A stretch of DNA of 64,000 nucleotides from positions 1 through 64,000 of the forward strand of contig NZ_LGDG01000241.1 of the NCBI RefSeq assembly GCF_001279775.1, written 5' to 3'. Positions 1-7,793 of this stretch are shown piece after piece. The stretch's first letter is position 1. Each line of letters opens with the position of its first letter. A program made the position numbers and the translations under genes. The DNA is from Streptomyces sp. MMG1533 (GTDB lineage Bacteria; Actinomycetota; Actinomycetes; Streptomycetales; Streptomycetaceae). The notes beneath the pieces are model-generated. The model was not told the DNA's origin. It saw only the letters and a program-made list of their open reading frames with translations, and did not search any database.

Positions 1-61
1 CGAGTACGCACGGTGACGCGCTGCCGCCCGTGTGCGGGCGGGAAGACGCCGTACGGCTCGG

Positions 62-1414
62 TCAGCGCTGGAAGGGCATGGTCCAGCAGTTGGATGTGGT
101 CGGTTCGCCCTCCAGGCGGTCGGTGAGCCAGGAGATCGCTGTTCCCTGGTCGGTGAGGAGGGGGGCGAGGTGGTTGGTGAGGATCCTGTCGCCGAGGTTG
201 GGAAGGTCGATGGCGTCGTAGGTGATGTTGGCGCCCTTGCGGCACCAGTCCACGGCCAGTTGGCGGGCCTGGGCGTGCGGAACGATGTCGTCCTGGACGC
301 CGGTGGCCACCCGGACCGGGCCGGTCGGCTTGAGCGTTCCGATGCGCTGGTCGTCGAGGACGGCCTGGGCGCGGGGTTCGGCGGCGATGATGTCGGCGAC
401 GGACTTGCCGCTGGTCGTCCACGCCGTGCTCCGGGTGAAGCCGTAACGGACGACGGACTCGCCGACGCACATGGTCGACGCGTCGGCGAGGGCCTTGCGC
501 CCGGCGGCGTTGAGGTTCGCCTCGGCGAGGCTGCGCATGTCGGGGTAGGTCTGGACGAAGCCGTTGATCGCCCAGCCCAGGGCGCTGACCAGGGCGCTCC
601 CGTCGATGCCCTTCATGACGGCGGTCAGGTCGGCGGGCGGCGCGCCGGCGTAGGTGCCGGCGAGGTGGACGTCGGGCGCGTAGGTCGGCTGGAGTTCGGC
701 CGCGGATGCGGTGGCGCCGCCGCCCTCGCTGTAGCCGTACAGGCCGACGCGTGAGGCGGAGGTGAGGGACGTGCCGGGGAGGGCGCGCGCCGCACGGACG
801 GCGTCCAGCACCGCGTGCCCCTCGTCCAGGCGGTTGACGTAGGTGTGCAGCCGGTCGGTGGCGCCCAGGCCGACGTAATCGGTGACGACGACGGCCACTC
901 CGGCGGCGAGGAGACGGTAGACCGCCAGGTTGTCGTAGCCGACGGACAGGGTCTCCCCGCTGACGGTGAGCGGGTGTTCCAGGGCGTACGAGGGCGCGCA
1001 CTGGTCGCCCTGGCCCATGGTCCCGGAGGCCACCGCCACCAGGGGGCGGGCCCCGTCGCCCTTCCACTGTGCCGATGGCTCGATGTAGGCGCCGGTCACC
1101 GCGACGGCTTGGCCGCTGGAGTCGGTGGACTTGTACATCAGGCGGGTGGCGGTGCCCGGCAGGGTGCGGCCGTCGAGGCCGGGCAGCGAGAGCCCCAGGG
1201 GGAGGGGCTCCTGCCGGATCAGGGTGCCGTTGGCGGCGGGCAGTTGGGCGGGCGGGGTGTAGAAGGCCGGGATGGTGACGCCCCGGGACACGACGGGTGC
1301 GGTCCCGGTGGCGTCGGCCGGCATCGCGCTGACGCAGGCGCAGGCCACCGTGGCGGTCGCGGCGGTGGCCAGGCGGTTGAGCGTCGAACGCGGACGGATT
1401 CTGTAGCGGCTCAC
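62..1414 (-). CDS. Secreted lipase/esterase (secretory lipase family)
   Basis: 450-residue alpha/beta hydrolase that probably hydrolyses acyl esters outside the cell. Residues 1-36 form a signal peptide: a basic start, an Ala/Thr-rich hydrophobic stretch, and a likely cut after ADA. The nucleophile elbow GYSEGG puts the catalytic Ser at about 229. A GVQDD motif near 372-376 and NH near 414-415 fit the acid and His of the triad. Length and motifs match the fungal/actinobacterial secretory lipase (LIP) family. Tandem palindromes lie just upstream at 1455-1509. It is transcribed in the same direction as the tannase-like gene upstream, from its own 143-bp leader. Substrate chain length cannot be told. 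Confidence 0.85.
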   Translation of the reverse strand: MSRYRIRPRSTLNRLATAATATVACACVSAMPADATGTAPVVSRGVTIPAFYTPPAQLPAANGTLIRQEPLPLGLSLPGLDGRTLPGTATRLMYKSTDSSGQAVAVTGAYIEPSAQWKGDGARPLVAVASGTMGQGDQCAPSYALEHPLTVSGETLSVGYDNLAVYRLLAAGVAVVVTDYVGLGATDRLHTYVNRLDEGHAVLDAVRAARALPGTSLTSASRVGLYGYSEGGGATASAAELQPTYAPDVHLAGTYAGAPPADLTAVMKGIDGSALVSALGWAINGFVQTYPDMRSLAEANLNAAGRKALADASTMCVGESVVRYGFTRSTAWTTSGKSVADIIAAEPRAQAVLDDQRIGTLKPTGPVRVATGVQDDIVPHAQARQLAVDWCRKGANITYDAIDLPNLGDRILTNHLAPLLTDQGTAISWLTDRLEGEPTTSNCWTMPFQR

Positions 1415-1454
1415 AGGTCACTCCTCGCGCTGCTGCGTTGCAGGATGCGCGAAA

Positions 1455-1509
1455 AACTAGCAGCGCTAGTTACCGCTGGTAACCCACGAGTAAGTTACGG
1501 TCCGGTAAC
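1455..1509. promoter_or_regulatory. Tandem palindromes upstream of the lipase (TetR-type operator candidate)
   Basis: Three inverted repeats crowd into 55 bp upstream of the lipase start. AACTAGC-AGC-GCTAGTT (1455-1471) is a perfect 7-3-7 palindrome. GTTACC-GCT-GGTAAC (1469-1483) is a perfect 6-3-6 palindrome overlapping it. GTTAC-N6-GTAAC lies at 1494-1509. Such short-spacer palindromes are typical of TetR-family operators. No TetR gene is present in the window. Confidence 0.6.
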
Positions 1510-1557
1510 TATTTGCCGGAGCAAGCATGTGAGCCGACTCGCCGGGCCGCCGTCGGA

Positions 1558-3060
1558 CTACTTCGCGACCGGGCCCTTGTGGCCCGACACCCGGGCGATC
1601 CACGCGATGAACTCGCCGGGGTCCTCGTCCGCGCCGTGGCCGGCGTCCCAGTAGTAGGACGTGCTGACGTCGTCGCCCAGGTTCTTCAGGCGGGCGTGCA
1701 GGTTGCCGACGACCGAGAGCGAGGTGGCGGAGTCCAGGGCGCCATCGCGGATCCACCAGTGCTTGGACCGCTTGTCGTTGACGTCCTCGACGAGGTGGTA
1801 CATCGGGTTCATCATGTTCAGCTTGGCGGGGATGTCTTCGGCGAGGCGGGCGCTGCCGCCTTCCTCGTGCTGAAGGCTGAACAGCGTGAAGTGCCGGGCC
1901 GCGGTGGTGCCCGTGCCGAAGAGGTTCGTCTCGGGCGTGGACAGGTCGAAGTCGTCGAACGCGGGCACGTCCTTCGAGCGTGTCCCCTGGTGAGCGAGGA
2001 AGTCGGCCCAGCTGAAGGACGCCTTGCCGTCGGACCATGCGATGGAGGTGTTCGCGGTCAGGTATGTCTCCCGGTCCGCGTCCGAGAGGGCCGCGAGGTA
2101 CTTGGTCGCCGACGGCTCCAGGTGGGTCCGCACCAGGTACGCGTCGAGGTTGCGTGCGGTGAGGCGGCCGAATCCCTTCGCCGTCAGCTTGAGGGAGGTC
2201 AGATGGTCGCCGTAGGCGGAGCTCAGCTCCGCGGACAGGGTCTGGTCGGCGAGCGAGCCGCTGCGCAGCGGGAGGGTGCCGTAGCACCACTCGTACGCCA
2301 TGTCGGCGTGCTCCAGGTCGGTGATCGGGCACCAGGCACCGACCGCGAAGACGGCGTCGGAGGCGTCGGCCGCACCCAGCTCCGCGAGGTGGGAGTCGTA
2401 GAGCGGGCTGTCGCCGGAGGCGCCCAGGAGCGAGGACAGCGCGCCGCCGGCGCTGGTGCCGGAGGTGACGATCCGGTTGACGTTGCCGGGGATGCGGCCC
2501 TTGTTGTACTTCACGTACCGGACGGCGGCCTTGAGGTCGACGATCGCGGCGGGTGCGGTGCCGTAGTAGACGCCGCTGGAGTCGACCAGGGAACGGCCGC
2601 GGGCGCCCGCCTCCACGACGACGTACCCGGCGGCGAGCGCGAGTTGGCCGCGGCTGGTCCCGCCGCCGAAGCCGGCGCCGCCGATCCCGGTGTTGCCCGA
2701 CACGGACGACGGCATGTAGCCGCCGACGCCGATGACGAAGACGATGGGCGCGCCGGACGCGTCGACCGCGGTGCCGTCGATGGTCACGGGGACACTGACG
2801 TTGAGGGACTGGTAGGTGGTGTCGACCGGATCCGCCACGTACGAGGCCACCTTGTGGAAGTGGTAGACCACTTCGTGGGCGGTGCCGTCGGCGTCCGTGA
2901 TGCTGGTGGTGAGTTCCGTGTAGTCGTCCGGGTCGAACACCAGCGACGTATCGGCGGACTTGGCGGACGTCCTCGTCGCCGCCCGTGCGCTCGCGGCGAA
3001 TCCGACCGCCGGTGCCGCGGCCGCCGCGGTGAGTCCCATGACCACTGTCCTGCGCTTCAC
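1558..3060 (-). CDS. Exported subtype-B tannase-like alpha/beta hydrolase
   Basis: 500 residues from a GTG start at 3060, chosen because GGAG sits 6 bp upstream and the reading begins with an export signal. Upstream in-frame codons lack such support. Twin arginines at residues 3-4 are followed by a hydrophobic run ending in ASARA, consistent with Tat export. The nucleophile elbow GTSAGG places Ser at about 203. A DLEHADMAYEW block and a DAGHGADED block near the C-terminus (likely His) resemble bacterial subtype-B tannases. These cleave galloyl esters or related phenolic esters. That role would suit the aromatic catabolic genes to the right, but the substrate is inferred. Confidence 0.72.
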   Translation of the reverse strand: MKRRTVVMGLTAAAAAPAVGFAASARAATRTSAKSADTSLVFDPDDYTELTTSITDADGTAHEVVYHFHKVASYVADPVDTTYQSLNVSVPVTIDGTAVDASGAPIVFVIGVGGYMPSSVSGNTGIGGAGFGGGTSRGQLALAAGYVVVEAGARGRSLVDSSGVYYGTAPAAIVDLKAAVRYVKYNKGRIPGNVNRIVTSGTSAGGALSSLLGASGDSPLYDSHLAELGAADASDAVFAVGAWCPITDLEHADMAYEWCYGTLPLRSGSLADQTLSAELSSAYGDHLTSLKLTAKGFGRLTARNLDAYLVRTHLEPSATKYLAALSDADRETYLTANTSIAWSDGKASFSWADFLAHQGTRSKDVPAFDDFDLSTPETNLFGTGTTAARHFTLFSLQHEEGGSARLAEDIPAKLNMMNPMYHLVEDVNDKRSKHWWIRDGALDSATSLSVVGNLHARLKNLGDDVSTSYYWDAGHGADEDPGEFIAWIARVSGHKGPVAK

Positions 3061-3319
3061 AACCGTCTCCTGACTTCGCGAAATATCCGGTCGTTGTGCT
3101 GTTTCGCCCGCGCACGAGCGTGTGCGGGGACGGAGGTGAGTGCAGCAGCCGTTGCTGAAGATTTCCCTTGTGGCGGCAGTGGCATCGGAAAGAATCGGCC
3201 ACCGGGCCTCGCCCTCCGCTGTGTACGGACCTCGGCCGAACGCGTCGCCACCGCCGTAAATCGTCCGCAAAACTGTCGGCGATTTTGGCGAGAATTCTCA
3301 TGTCGGCGATGATGGTGCC

Positions 3320-3650
3320 CCCGACTGGTGCGGCTGGCCAACGCCACCTTCGCCGCCCACGATGCGGCGTGGTGGGGCGAGGGCACCGCCTGCGCGAGCG
3401 ACTCCCCAAGCAGTTCGGCTCCTGGTCCAGCAACTTCATGACCGAGCGGCACCGGCGGTACCGCGGGCCGCCTGGCGTGACTACCTCGTCGACGCGGACC
3501 TGTGCCGCGAGATGAACGACGGGCTCCAGGTCCTGGAGAACTGGAACTCCGCCAACCACGACGGTTCTACGGCAAGGACGGCGATCTGACCGGCTCCGAC
3601 AAGGAGTCCCAGGAGGTCTCCATGCTCGCCCTGCCCTGCCCTGCCCTGCG
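3320..3650 (+). pseudogene. Tn3-family transposase (TnpA) remnant, frameshifted
   Basis: Translating three frames piecewise gives blocks of the Tn3 TnpA C-terminal half. A WWGEGTACASDS block is followed by FGSWSSNFMTE. After a frame change comes a DGLQVLENWNSAN block, and after another, FYGKDGDLTGSDKESQEVSM. The blocks are in family order but the DNA between them is deleted or shifted, and both ends of the gene are missing. It is dead debris that marks the left border of the catabolic region. The final block reads in frame into the IS5-family remnant next door. Confidence 0.8.
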
Positions 3651-3651
3651 C

Positions 3652-3999
3652 ATCCGGGTCCCTCGCACCGGAGGCCGCCCCCGCTGCAGGCCCGACCAAG
3701 TCATCGCCGACAAGGCCTACAGCTCCCGAGGCTTCCGCGCCTACCTGCGCAAACGCGGCATCGGGCACACCATCCCAGAGAAGACCGACCAGCAGCGACA
3801 CCGGCACAACCGCGGCCGCCGCGGCGGGCGGCCACCATCGTTCGACCGGCAGATCTACCGCCAACGCAACATCGTCGAACGCTGCTTCAACCGACTCAAA
3901 GGCTTCCGCGGCATCGCCACCCGATACGAGAAGACCGCCACCTCCTACGAAGCAGCAGTCACACTCGCGTCATTCCTGCTCCGGGCAAGATCCGTTTGA
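3652..3999 (+). mobile_element. IS5-family transposase, 3' half only
   Basis: About 115 residues match the C-terminal DDE half of actinomycete IS5-family transposases. DQVIADKAYSSRGFRAYLRK carries the second Asp, and RQRNIVERCFNRLKGFRG carries the catalytic Glu region. It ends with an AVTLASFLLRA tail. The N-terminal half with the first Asp is absent. The open reading frame continues upstream into Tn3 TnpA sequence from about 3502, so a deletion or insertion has fused the two elements. No function is expected. Confidence 0.85.
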
Positions 4000-4051
4000 A
4001 GACGGACCCTAGGGACGTCGCGACCATGGCGGAATCGACTGTGCGCACCCC

Positions 4052-4110
4052 TGGACAGCCATCGATCTCCTGCGCATAATCGCTCACGCACCTATTCAAC
4101 AAATTCAATA
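4052..4110 (+). promoter_or_regulatory. Promoter plus operator-like dyad, copy 1
   Basis: TGGACA (4052-4057), a 17-bp spacer and CATAAT (4075-4080) make a good sigma-70-type promoter. Nine bases further comes CCTATT and the AT-rich imperfect dyad TATTCAACAAATTCAATA (4093-4110), unusual in this GC-rich DNA. The CATAATC, 9-bp gap, CCTATT arrangement is repeated exactly at 7350-7371. The 18-bp dyad matches the other copy at 16 of 18 positions when one is reverse-complemented. PadR (6699-7268) is the obvious candidate regulator. Confidence 0.65.
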
Positions 4111-4123
4111 AGGGGAGGTCTTG

Positions 4124-4261
4124 ATGACCTTGCGTGAGGGGGTGGCCCCTCCCGAAGCGAAGGCCTCCGCCCGAAGAGCAGTCACACCGGCTGCGCTCAG
4201 CGACGTCCACTGGCCCTCCGCCCCGTGCGAGAGATCTGGACCCCGGCCGCCTCGTCACTGA
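4124..4261 (+). CDS. Small ORF (45 aa) behind the copy-1 promoter
   Basis: The ATG at 4124 is preceded by a strong GGGGAGG ribosome site (4112-4118) directly after the promoter-operator. The 45-residue product begins MTLREGVAPPEAKAS and is rich in Ala, Arg and Pro. It resembles no family I know. It may be a leader ORF or, more likely, the surviving 5' end of a deleted gene, since the next recognisable gene starts only at 4535. The remaining 273 bp up to the ligase show nothing clear. Confidence 0.35.
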   Translation: MTLREGVAPPEAKASARRAVTPAALSDVHWPSAPCERSGPRPPRH

Positions 4262-4534
4262 CATTGGGGTGCTCTGATCCCTCGAGGCAGAGTGATGCGG
4301 AACCTTGACGCCGCGTCGGTCGGTGTCGGGGGGGGCCGGGCTCCCACCGCCTCGCTCCAGCGCGCCCGCCTGCGCCCGGATCCCCCTGAAGGCGACGTCG
4401 CGCCGGTCTGGCCGGATGCGCAAGCCCTCCACACCGAGCTGCGTAGACCTGCATCACACATGCGCCACCACTCCGGCTGCGTGCGCTCCTGAGCCGCCTA
4501 CCCCTGTCCGACGTCGTACCGGAGGTTGAATCCG

Positions 4535-6085
4535 ATGTTGAACCTGTCCGTCCTGCTTGAGGACTCCGCCCGCTCGTGTCCCGAGCGCGAGGCCGTGGTC
4601 CTGGGACCGACCCGGCTGACTTACCGGCAGGTCGACACCGCGGCCGAGCAGGTCGCCAACCTGCTGGTGTCGCGGGGCATCAAGCCCGGTGACAAGGTCG
4701 CACTGACCTGCCCGAACCTGCCGTGGTACCCGATCGTCTACTACGGCATCCTCAAGGCCGGAGCCGTCGTTGTCCCACTCAATGTGCTGCTGAAGGCGCG
4801 TGAGGTCGCCTACCACCTGCGCGACAGTGACGCCCGCGCCTACTTCTGTTTCGAGGGCACCTCCGTCCTGCCCACCGGCGCCGACGGGCACGCCGGGTTC
4901 GAGGAGACCGACGGCTGCGAGCACTTCTTCACGATCACCGCCGAGCCGGGTTCGGTATCGCCGGTCCCGGGCACGGAGACGCTGTACGCCGCTCTCTCCG
5001 GACAGAAGCCGTCCCACGATCCGGTCGCGACCGAGGCGACCGACACCGCGGTGCTCCTCTACACGTCCGGCACCACCGGAAAGCCCAAAGGAGCTGAGCT
5101 CACCCATGCCAACCTGATCCTGAACGCGCTCACAGCCCACCGCATCATCGGCGGCGAGGGGACCGACAGGCATCTCGTGGCGCTCCCGCTGTTCCACTCC
5201 TTCGGCCAGACGCTGCAGATGCACACCGCGTTCGCCGGCGGTAACACCGTTGTCCTGATGCCACGGTTCGATCCGGCCCAGGCAGTCGACGTCCTGCGGT
5301 CCGAGGCCATCACTCACTTCGCCGGGGTCCCGACAATGTTCCACGGCCTGCTCACGGCCCTCACCGGCACCGCCGACGTCACCGACATCGCCGGCAACCT
5401 GAAACTTGTCCTCTCCGGCGGTGCGGCGATGCCGGTAGAACTGCTGCGCCGGGTCGAGCAGAACCTTGGCGTCAAGGTCCTCGAGGGATACGGGCTCTCG
5501 GAGACCTCCCCTGCGGTGTGCTTCACCCCGCCCGACGGCGAGAACCGTCCCGGCTCGATCGGCAAGCCGATCTGGGGCGTGGAGATGAAGCTCGTCAACC
5601 CCGACTGGAGCGAAGTCCCCGACGACCCGGCCGCGGTCGGCGAGATCGCGATCAAGGGACACCCGGTCATGAAGGGCTACTACAACCGCCCGGAGGCCAC
5701 CGCCGAGGCGATAAGCAACGGCTGGTTCCGCACCGGCGATCTCGCCCGCAGGGATGCCGACGGCTACTACTACATCGCCGACCGGGCCAAGGACATGATC
5801 ATCCGGGGTGGGTACAACATTTACCCGAGGGAGCTCGAAGAGGTCCTGATGGCTCATCCCGCCGTGTCGCTGGTCGCGGTGATCGGAGTGCCCCACGAGA
5901 CCCTGGGCGAGGAGGTCAAAGCGGTCGTCCAGAGGACCTCCGGTGACCACACCACGGAGGAGGAACTGGTCGCCTGGGGAAAGGCGCAGTTCGCGGCGTA
6001 CAAGTACCCGCGCATCGTGGAGTTCCGCGACTCGCTGCCGATGAACGCGACGGGCAAGATCCTGAAGAGGGAACTGACGGCATGA
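4535..6085 (+). CDS. Acyl-CoA ligase (AMP-binding, fatty-acid/aryl-acid type)
   Basis: 516-residue acyl-CoA synthetase that activates a carboxylic acid through an acyl-adenylate. The ATP loop YTSGTTGKPKG lies at about 176-186, followed by a YGLSETSP motif. The C-terminal catalytic Lys sits in NATGKILKREL. ATG 4535 is preferred over TTG 4526 because GGAGG (4521-4525) is 9 bp upstream of it. The closest features are long/medium-chain fatty acid-CoA ligases, but aryl-alkanoate ligases look alike. Transcription probably comes from the 4052-4110 promoter, whose twin drives the operon at 7401. It ends with an ATGA overlap to a doubtful small ORF. Confidence 0.88.
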   Translation: MLNLSVLLEDSARSCPEREAVVLGPTRLTYRQVDTAAEQVANLLVSRGIKPGDKVALTCPNLPWYPIVYYGILKAGAVVVPLNVLLKAREVAYHLRDSDARAYFCFEGTSVLPTGADGHAGFEETDGCEHFFTITAEPGSVSPVPGTETLYAALSGQKPSHDPVATEATDTAVLLYTSGTTGKPKGAELTHANLILNALTAHRIIGGEGTDRHLVALPLFHSFGQTLQMHTAFAGGNTVVLMPRFDPAQAVDVLRSEAITHFAGVPTMFHGLLTALTGTADVTDIAGNLKLVLSGGAAMPVELLRRVEQNLGVKVLEGYGLSETSPAVCFTPPDGENRPGSIGKPIWGVEMKLVNPDWSEVPDDPAAVGEIAIKGHPVMKGYYNRPEATAEAISNGWFRTGDLARRDADGYYYIADRAKDMIIRGGYNIYPRELEEVLMAHPAVSLVAVIGVPHETLGEEVKAVVQRTSGDHTTEEELVAWGKAQFAAYKYPRIVEFRDSLPMNATGKILKRELTA

Positions 6086-6246
6086 GCACCCGGAGCATCG
6101 GCCGGGAGGCCGCAGGCGGCCACCGGATGTTTCCAGGAGTCGTCTGCGTCCGGCAGATCGAGGGCGTGGGCGAGCGGGGCGGCAATCCGCTGACGGCCGA
6201 GCGGACCAGTGCGGGCGGTCCGAGCTCGACAAGCGCGGATCGGTGA
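6082..6246 (+). CDS. Doubtful small ORF (54 aa) coupled to the ligase
   Basis: An ATG overlaps the ligase stop codon (ATGA), the usual sign of translational coupling. The frame runs 54 residues (MSTRSIGREAAGG...) and is rich in Gly, Arg and Ser with no recognisable domain. It could be the truncated first part of a lost operon gene or chance. Confidence 0.25.
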   Translation: MSTRSIGREAAGGHRMFPGVVCVRQIEGVGERGGNPLTAERTSAGGPSSTSADR

Positions 6247-6698
6247 CCACGGAGTAAGCGGTGACGTCGGCATCATGCCGGTACGCCGCCTCGCGGCCCC
6301 AGTGGTTCAGTGCCGGCAGACGCGGGCCGAGGACGCGCCACTCACCTCGTCAGGATCCAAGGGGGGCGCGACACGTCGTTGACACCTGCCGACCGTCGCG
6401 GAGTCCAGCCGCGGCGGCGAGCGCCGCAGGCAACTGCTCCGCGTGGAGTTCCGCATGGACCTGCCCGGCGAGACACCCCCATACGGCGAGATCGGCGTAC
6501 CGCAGCTCCGGACTGCGCCGCTCCAAGGTTTCGGCGGGGCGATCGGCCCATCCGCGCAGGGCCGTCAGGACGTCTCCGCCGCCGACCCTGTCGGTGTGAC
6601 TGTCACCTGAGGCACATAGCGCAAAAAATGGATCTCGGTGCCCTGACGTGAGCAGCGGCTGCTTCGATGAGATCAGAGGATGAGTCCATCCGGTCACT
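6247..6698. other. 452-bp stretch without a recognisable gene
   Basis: A minus-strand frame stays open over 6350-6721 (123 codons), but it overlaps the padR 3' end. It shows no known domain, no ribosome site and uneven composition. I see no hairpin terminator, repeat or RNA gene. It may be the remains of a deleted gene. Confidence 0.4.
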
Positions 6699-7268
6699 TT
6701 ATTGAGTACCAGCGGCCGCACGCTGATCGAGTCGACGCAGCGCCACGTCCCCCCATTGGAGGTTCTCCCGCTCGAACGACATCCCGCGCAGCAGAGTGAG
6801 GTACGGGCCGATGCGCTCGGCCTCGGCGAAGTAAGCCTCCTCCGAGCGCCCGTCGAGCAGACGCCGGCGGATCTTCTCGTAGCGGGCCAGCTTGGCCGTG
6901 GCCCATTCCATACGCTCGGCGATGGCCGCCCGCACCGCCTCGGCGTCGCCCACGTCCGCGCACTGCACCTTGACCATCAACTCGTCCCGGATGACCGCGG
7001 GCCGGCCCGGAGGCTCGGCCGTATATGCACGCACAGCCTCCCGCCCGGCTTCCGTCAACGAGAACAGCCGCTTGTTGGGCCGGCGCTCCTGCTCGACGAC
7101 CCGAGCCGAGATCAGCCCCTCGGCCTCCATGCGCTCGAGCTCTCTGTAGAGCTGCTGGGGTGTCGTCATCCAGAAGTTGGCGACCGTCGCGTCAAACCCC
7201 TTCGCGAGGTCATAACCGGACGCCTCGCCCTCCAGCAGTGCGGCCATGACCGCGTTTCGCAACGCCAT
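6699..7268 (-). CDS. PadR-family transcriptional regulator
   Basis: 189 residues. The N-terminal winged helix covers about 1-85: MALRNAVMAALLEGEASGYD, a PQQLYREL recognition-helix region, and a KRLFSLTEAGREAV wing. A C-terminal helical dimerisation domain follows (about 95-180), as in PadR proteins with the Vir_act_alpha_C domain. PadR proteins usually repress phenolic-acid or detoxification genes and release DNA when ligand binds. It lies between the ligase and the divergent 7401 operon. A palindrome sits 19 bp before its start and a shared dyad sits at both flanking promoters, so it probably controls both units and itself. Confidence 0.9.
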   Translation of the reverse strand: MALRNAVMAALLEGEASGYDLAKGFDATVANFWMTTPQQLYRELERMEAEGLISARVVEQERRPNKRLFSLTEAGREAVRAYTAEPPGRPAVIRDELMVKVQCADVGDAEAVRAAIAERMEWATAKLARYEKIRRRLLDGRSEEAYFAEAERIGPYLTLLRGMSFERENLQWGDVALRRLDQRAAAGTQ

Positions 7269-7286
7269 TGACCCAATCTAACAGCA

Positions 7287-7302
7287 ATGTGACTAGTCAA
7301 CA
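7287..7302. promoter_or_regulatory. Palindrome in the padR leader
   Basis: ATGT-GACTAGTC-AACA surrounds a perfect 10-bp palindrome TGACTAGTCA (7290-7299), 19-34 bp upstream of the padR start. The ATGT-N8-ACAT layout is the known PadR box; here the right arm is AACA. It is a likely autoregulatory operator. Confidence 0.5.
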
Positions 7303-7328
7303 AAGTGCATCGTTCTGCTCGGCCACCC

Positions 7329-7385
7329 TGGACAAGCCTTCCTGGAACCCATAATCTCCTATACGCCTATTAAATTTGTTGAGTA
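7329..7385 (+). promoter_or_regulatory. Promoter plus operator-like dyad, copy 2
   Basis: TGGACA (7329-7334) and CATAAT (7350-7355) are followed, nine bases after CATAATC, by CCTATT and the dyad TATTAAATTTGTTGAGTA (7368-7385), ending 15 bp before the ATG at 7401. It is the twin of the element at 4052-4110. The -35/-10 spacing is 15 bp here rather than 17, which may make it more dependent on a regulator. Confidence 0.65.
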
Positions 7386-7400
7386 TGAGAGGCGGATTCC

Positions 7401-7793
7401 ATGCACCCCTTCCGTAAGGCCGTCGAGGCCCGCGACATGGACGCCGTGGCAGCCCTGCTGGCGGACGACGTTGTCTTCACCAGCCCGGTCGCCTTCACGC
7501 CGTACCCCGGTAAGGCGGTCACCGCCGCGATCCTGCGCCATGTGGTCCAGGTCTTCGAGGACTTCACCTACGTTCGCGAGATCGCCAATCCCGACGGTCG
7601 TGACCACGCCTTCGTCTTCACCGCCAACGTCGCCGGCAAGAAGCTCCAGGGCTGCGACTTCCTGCACTTCGACGAGAACGGAAAGATCGACGACTTCACG
7701 GTGATGGTGCGCCCGCTCTCGGCTGCGAAGGCGCTGTCCGAGGCGATGAACGCCCGGTTCGACGAGATCGCCCGAGAGGCAACCGCGCAGTGA
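7401..7793 (+). CDS. NTF2-like (SnoaL-like) protein
   Basis: 130-residue protein with the pattern of the NTF2-like fold. Helix MHPFRKAVEARDMDAVAALL leads into DDVVFTSPVAF, then long strands ending in GCDFLHFDENGKIDDFTVMV. Members are small cone-shaped isomerases, hydrolases or ligand-binding partners. GAGAGGCGG is a good ribosome site. It is the first gene of a three-gene operon, overlapping the next gene by 4 bp (GTGA), so it is probably coupled to the flavoenzyme. The reaction is unknown. Confidence 0.8.
   Translation: MHPFRKAVEARDMDAVAALLADDVVFTSPVAFTPYPGKAVTAAILRHVVQVFEDFTYVREIANPDGRDHAFVFTANVAGKKLQGCDFLHFDENGKIDDFTVMVRPLSAAKALSEAMNARFDEIAREATAQ

Noticed and set aside
32..754. Long plus-strand frame opposite the lipase gene
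   Set aside because: A GC-rich shadow of the minus-strand lipase; no ribosome site and no protein family pattern.
6350..6721. 123-codon minus-strand ORF next to padR
   Set aside because: No family resemblance, overlaps the padR 3' end, and lacks a ribosome site; kept only as a gap description.
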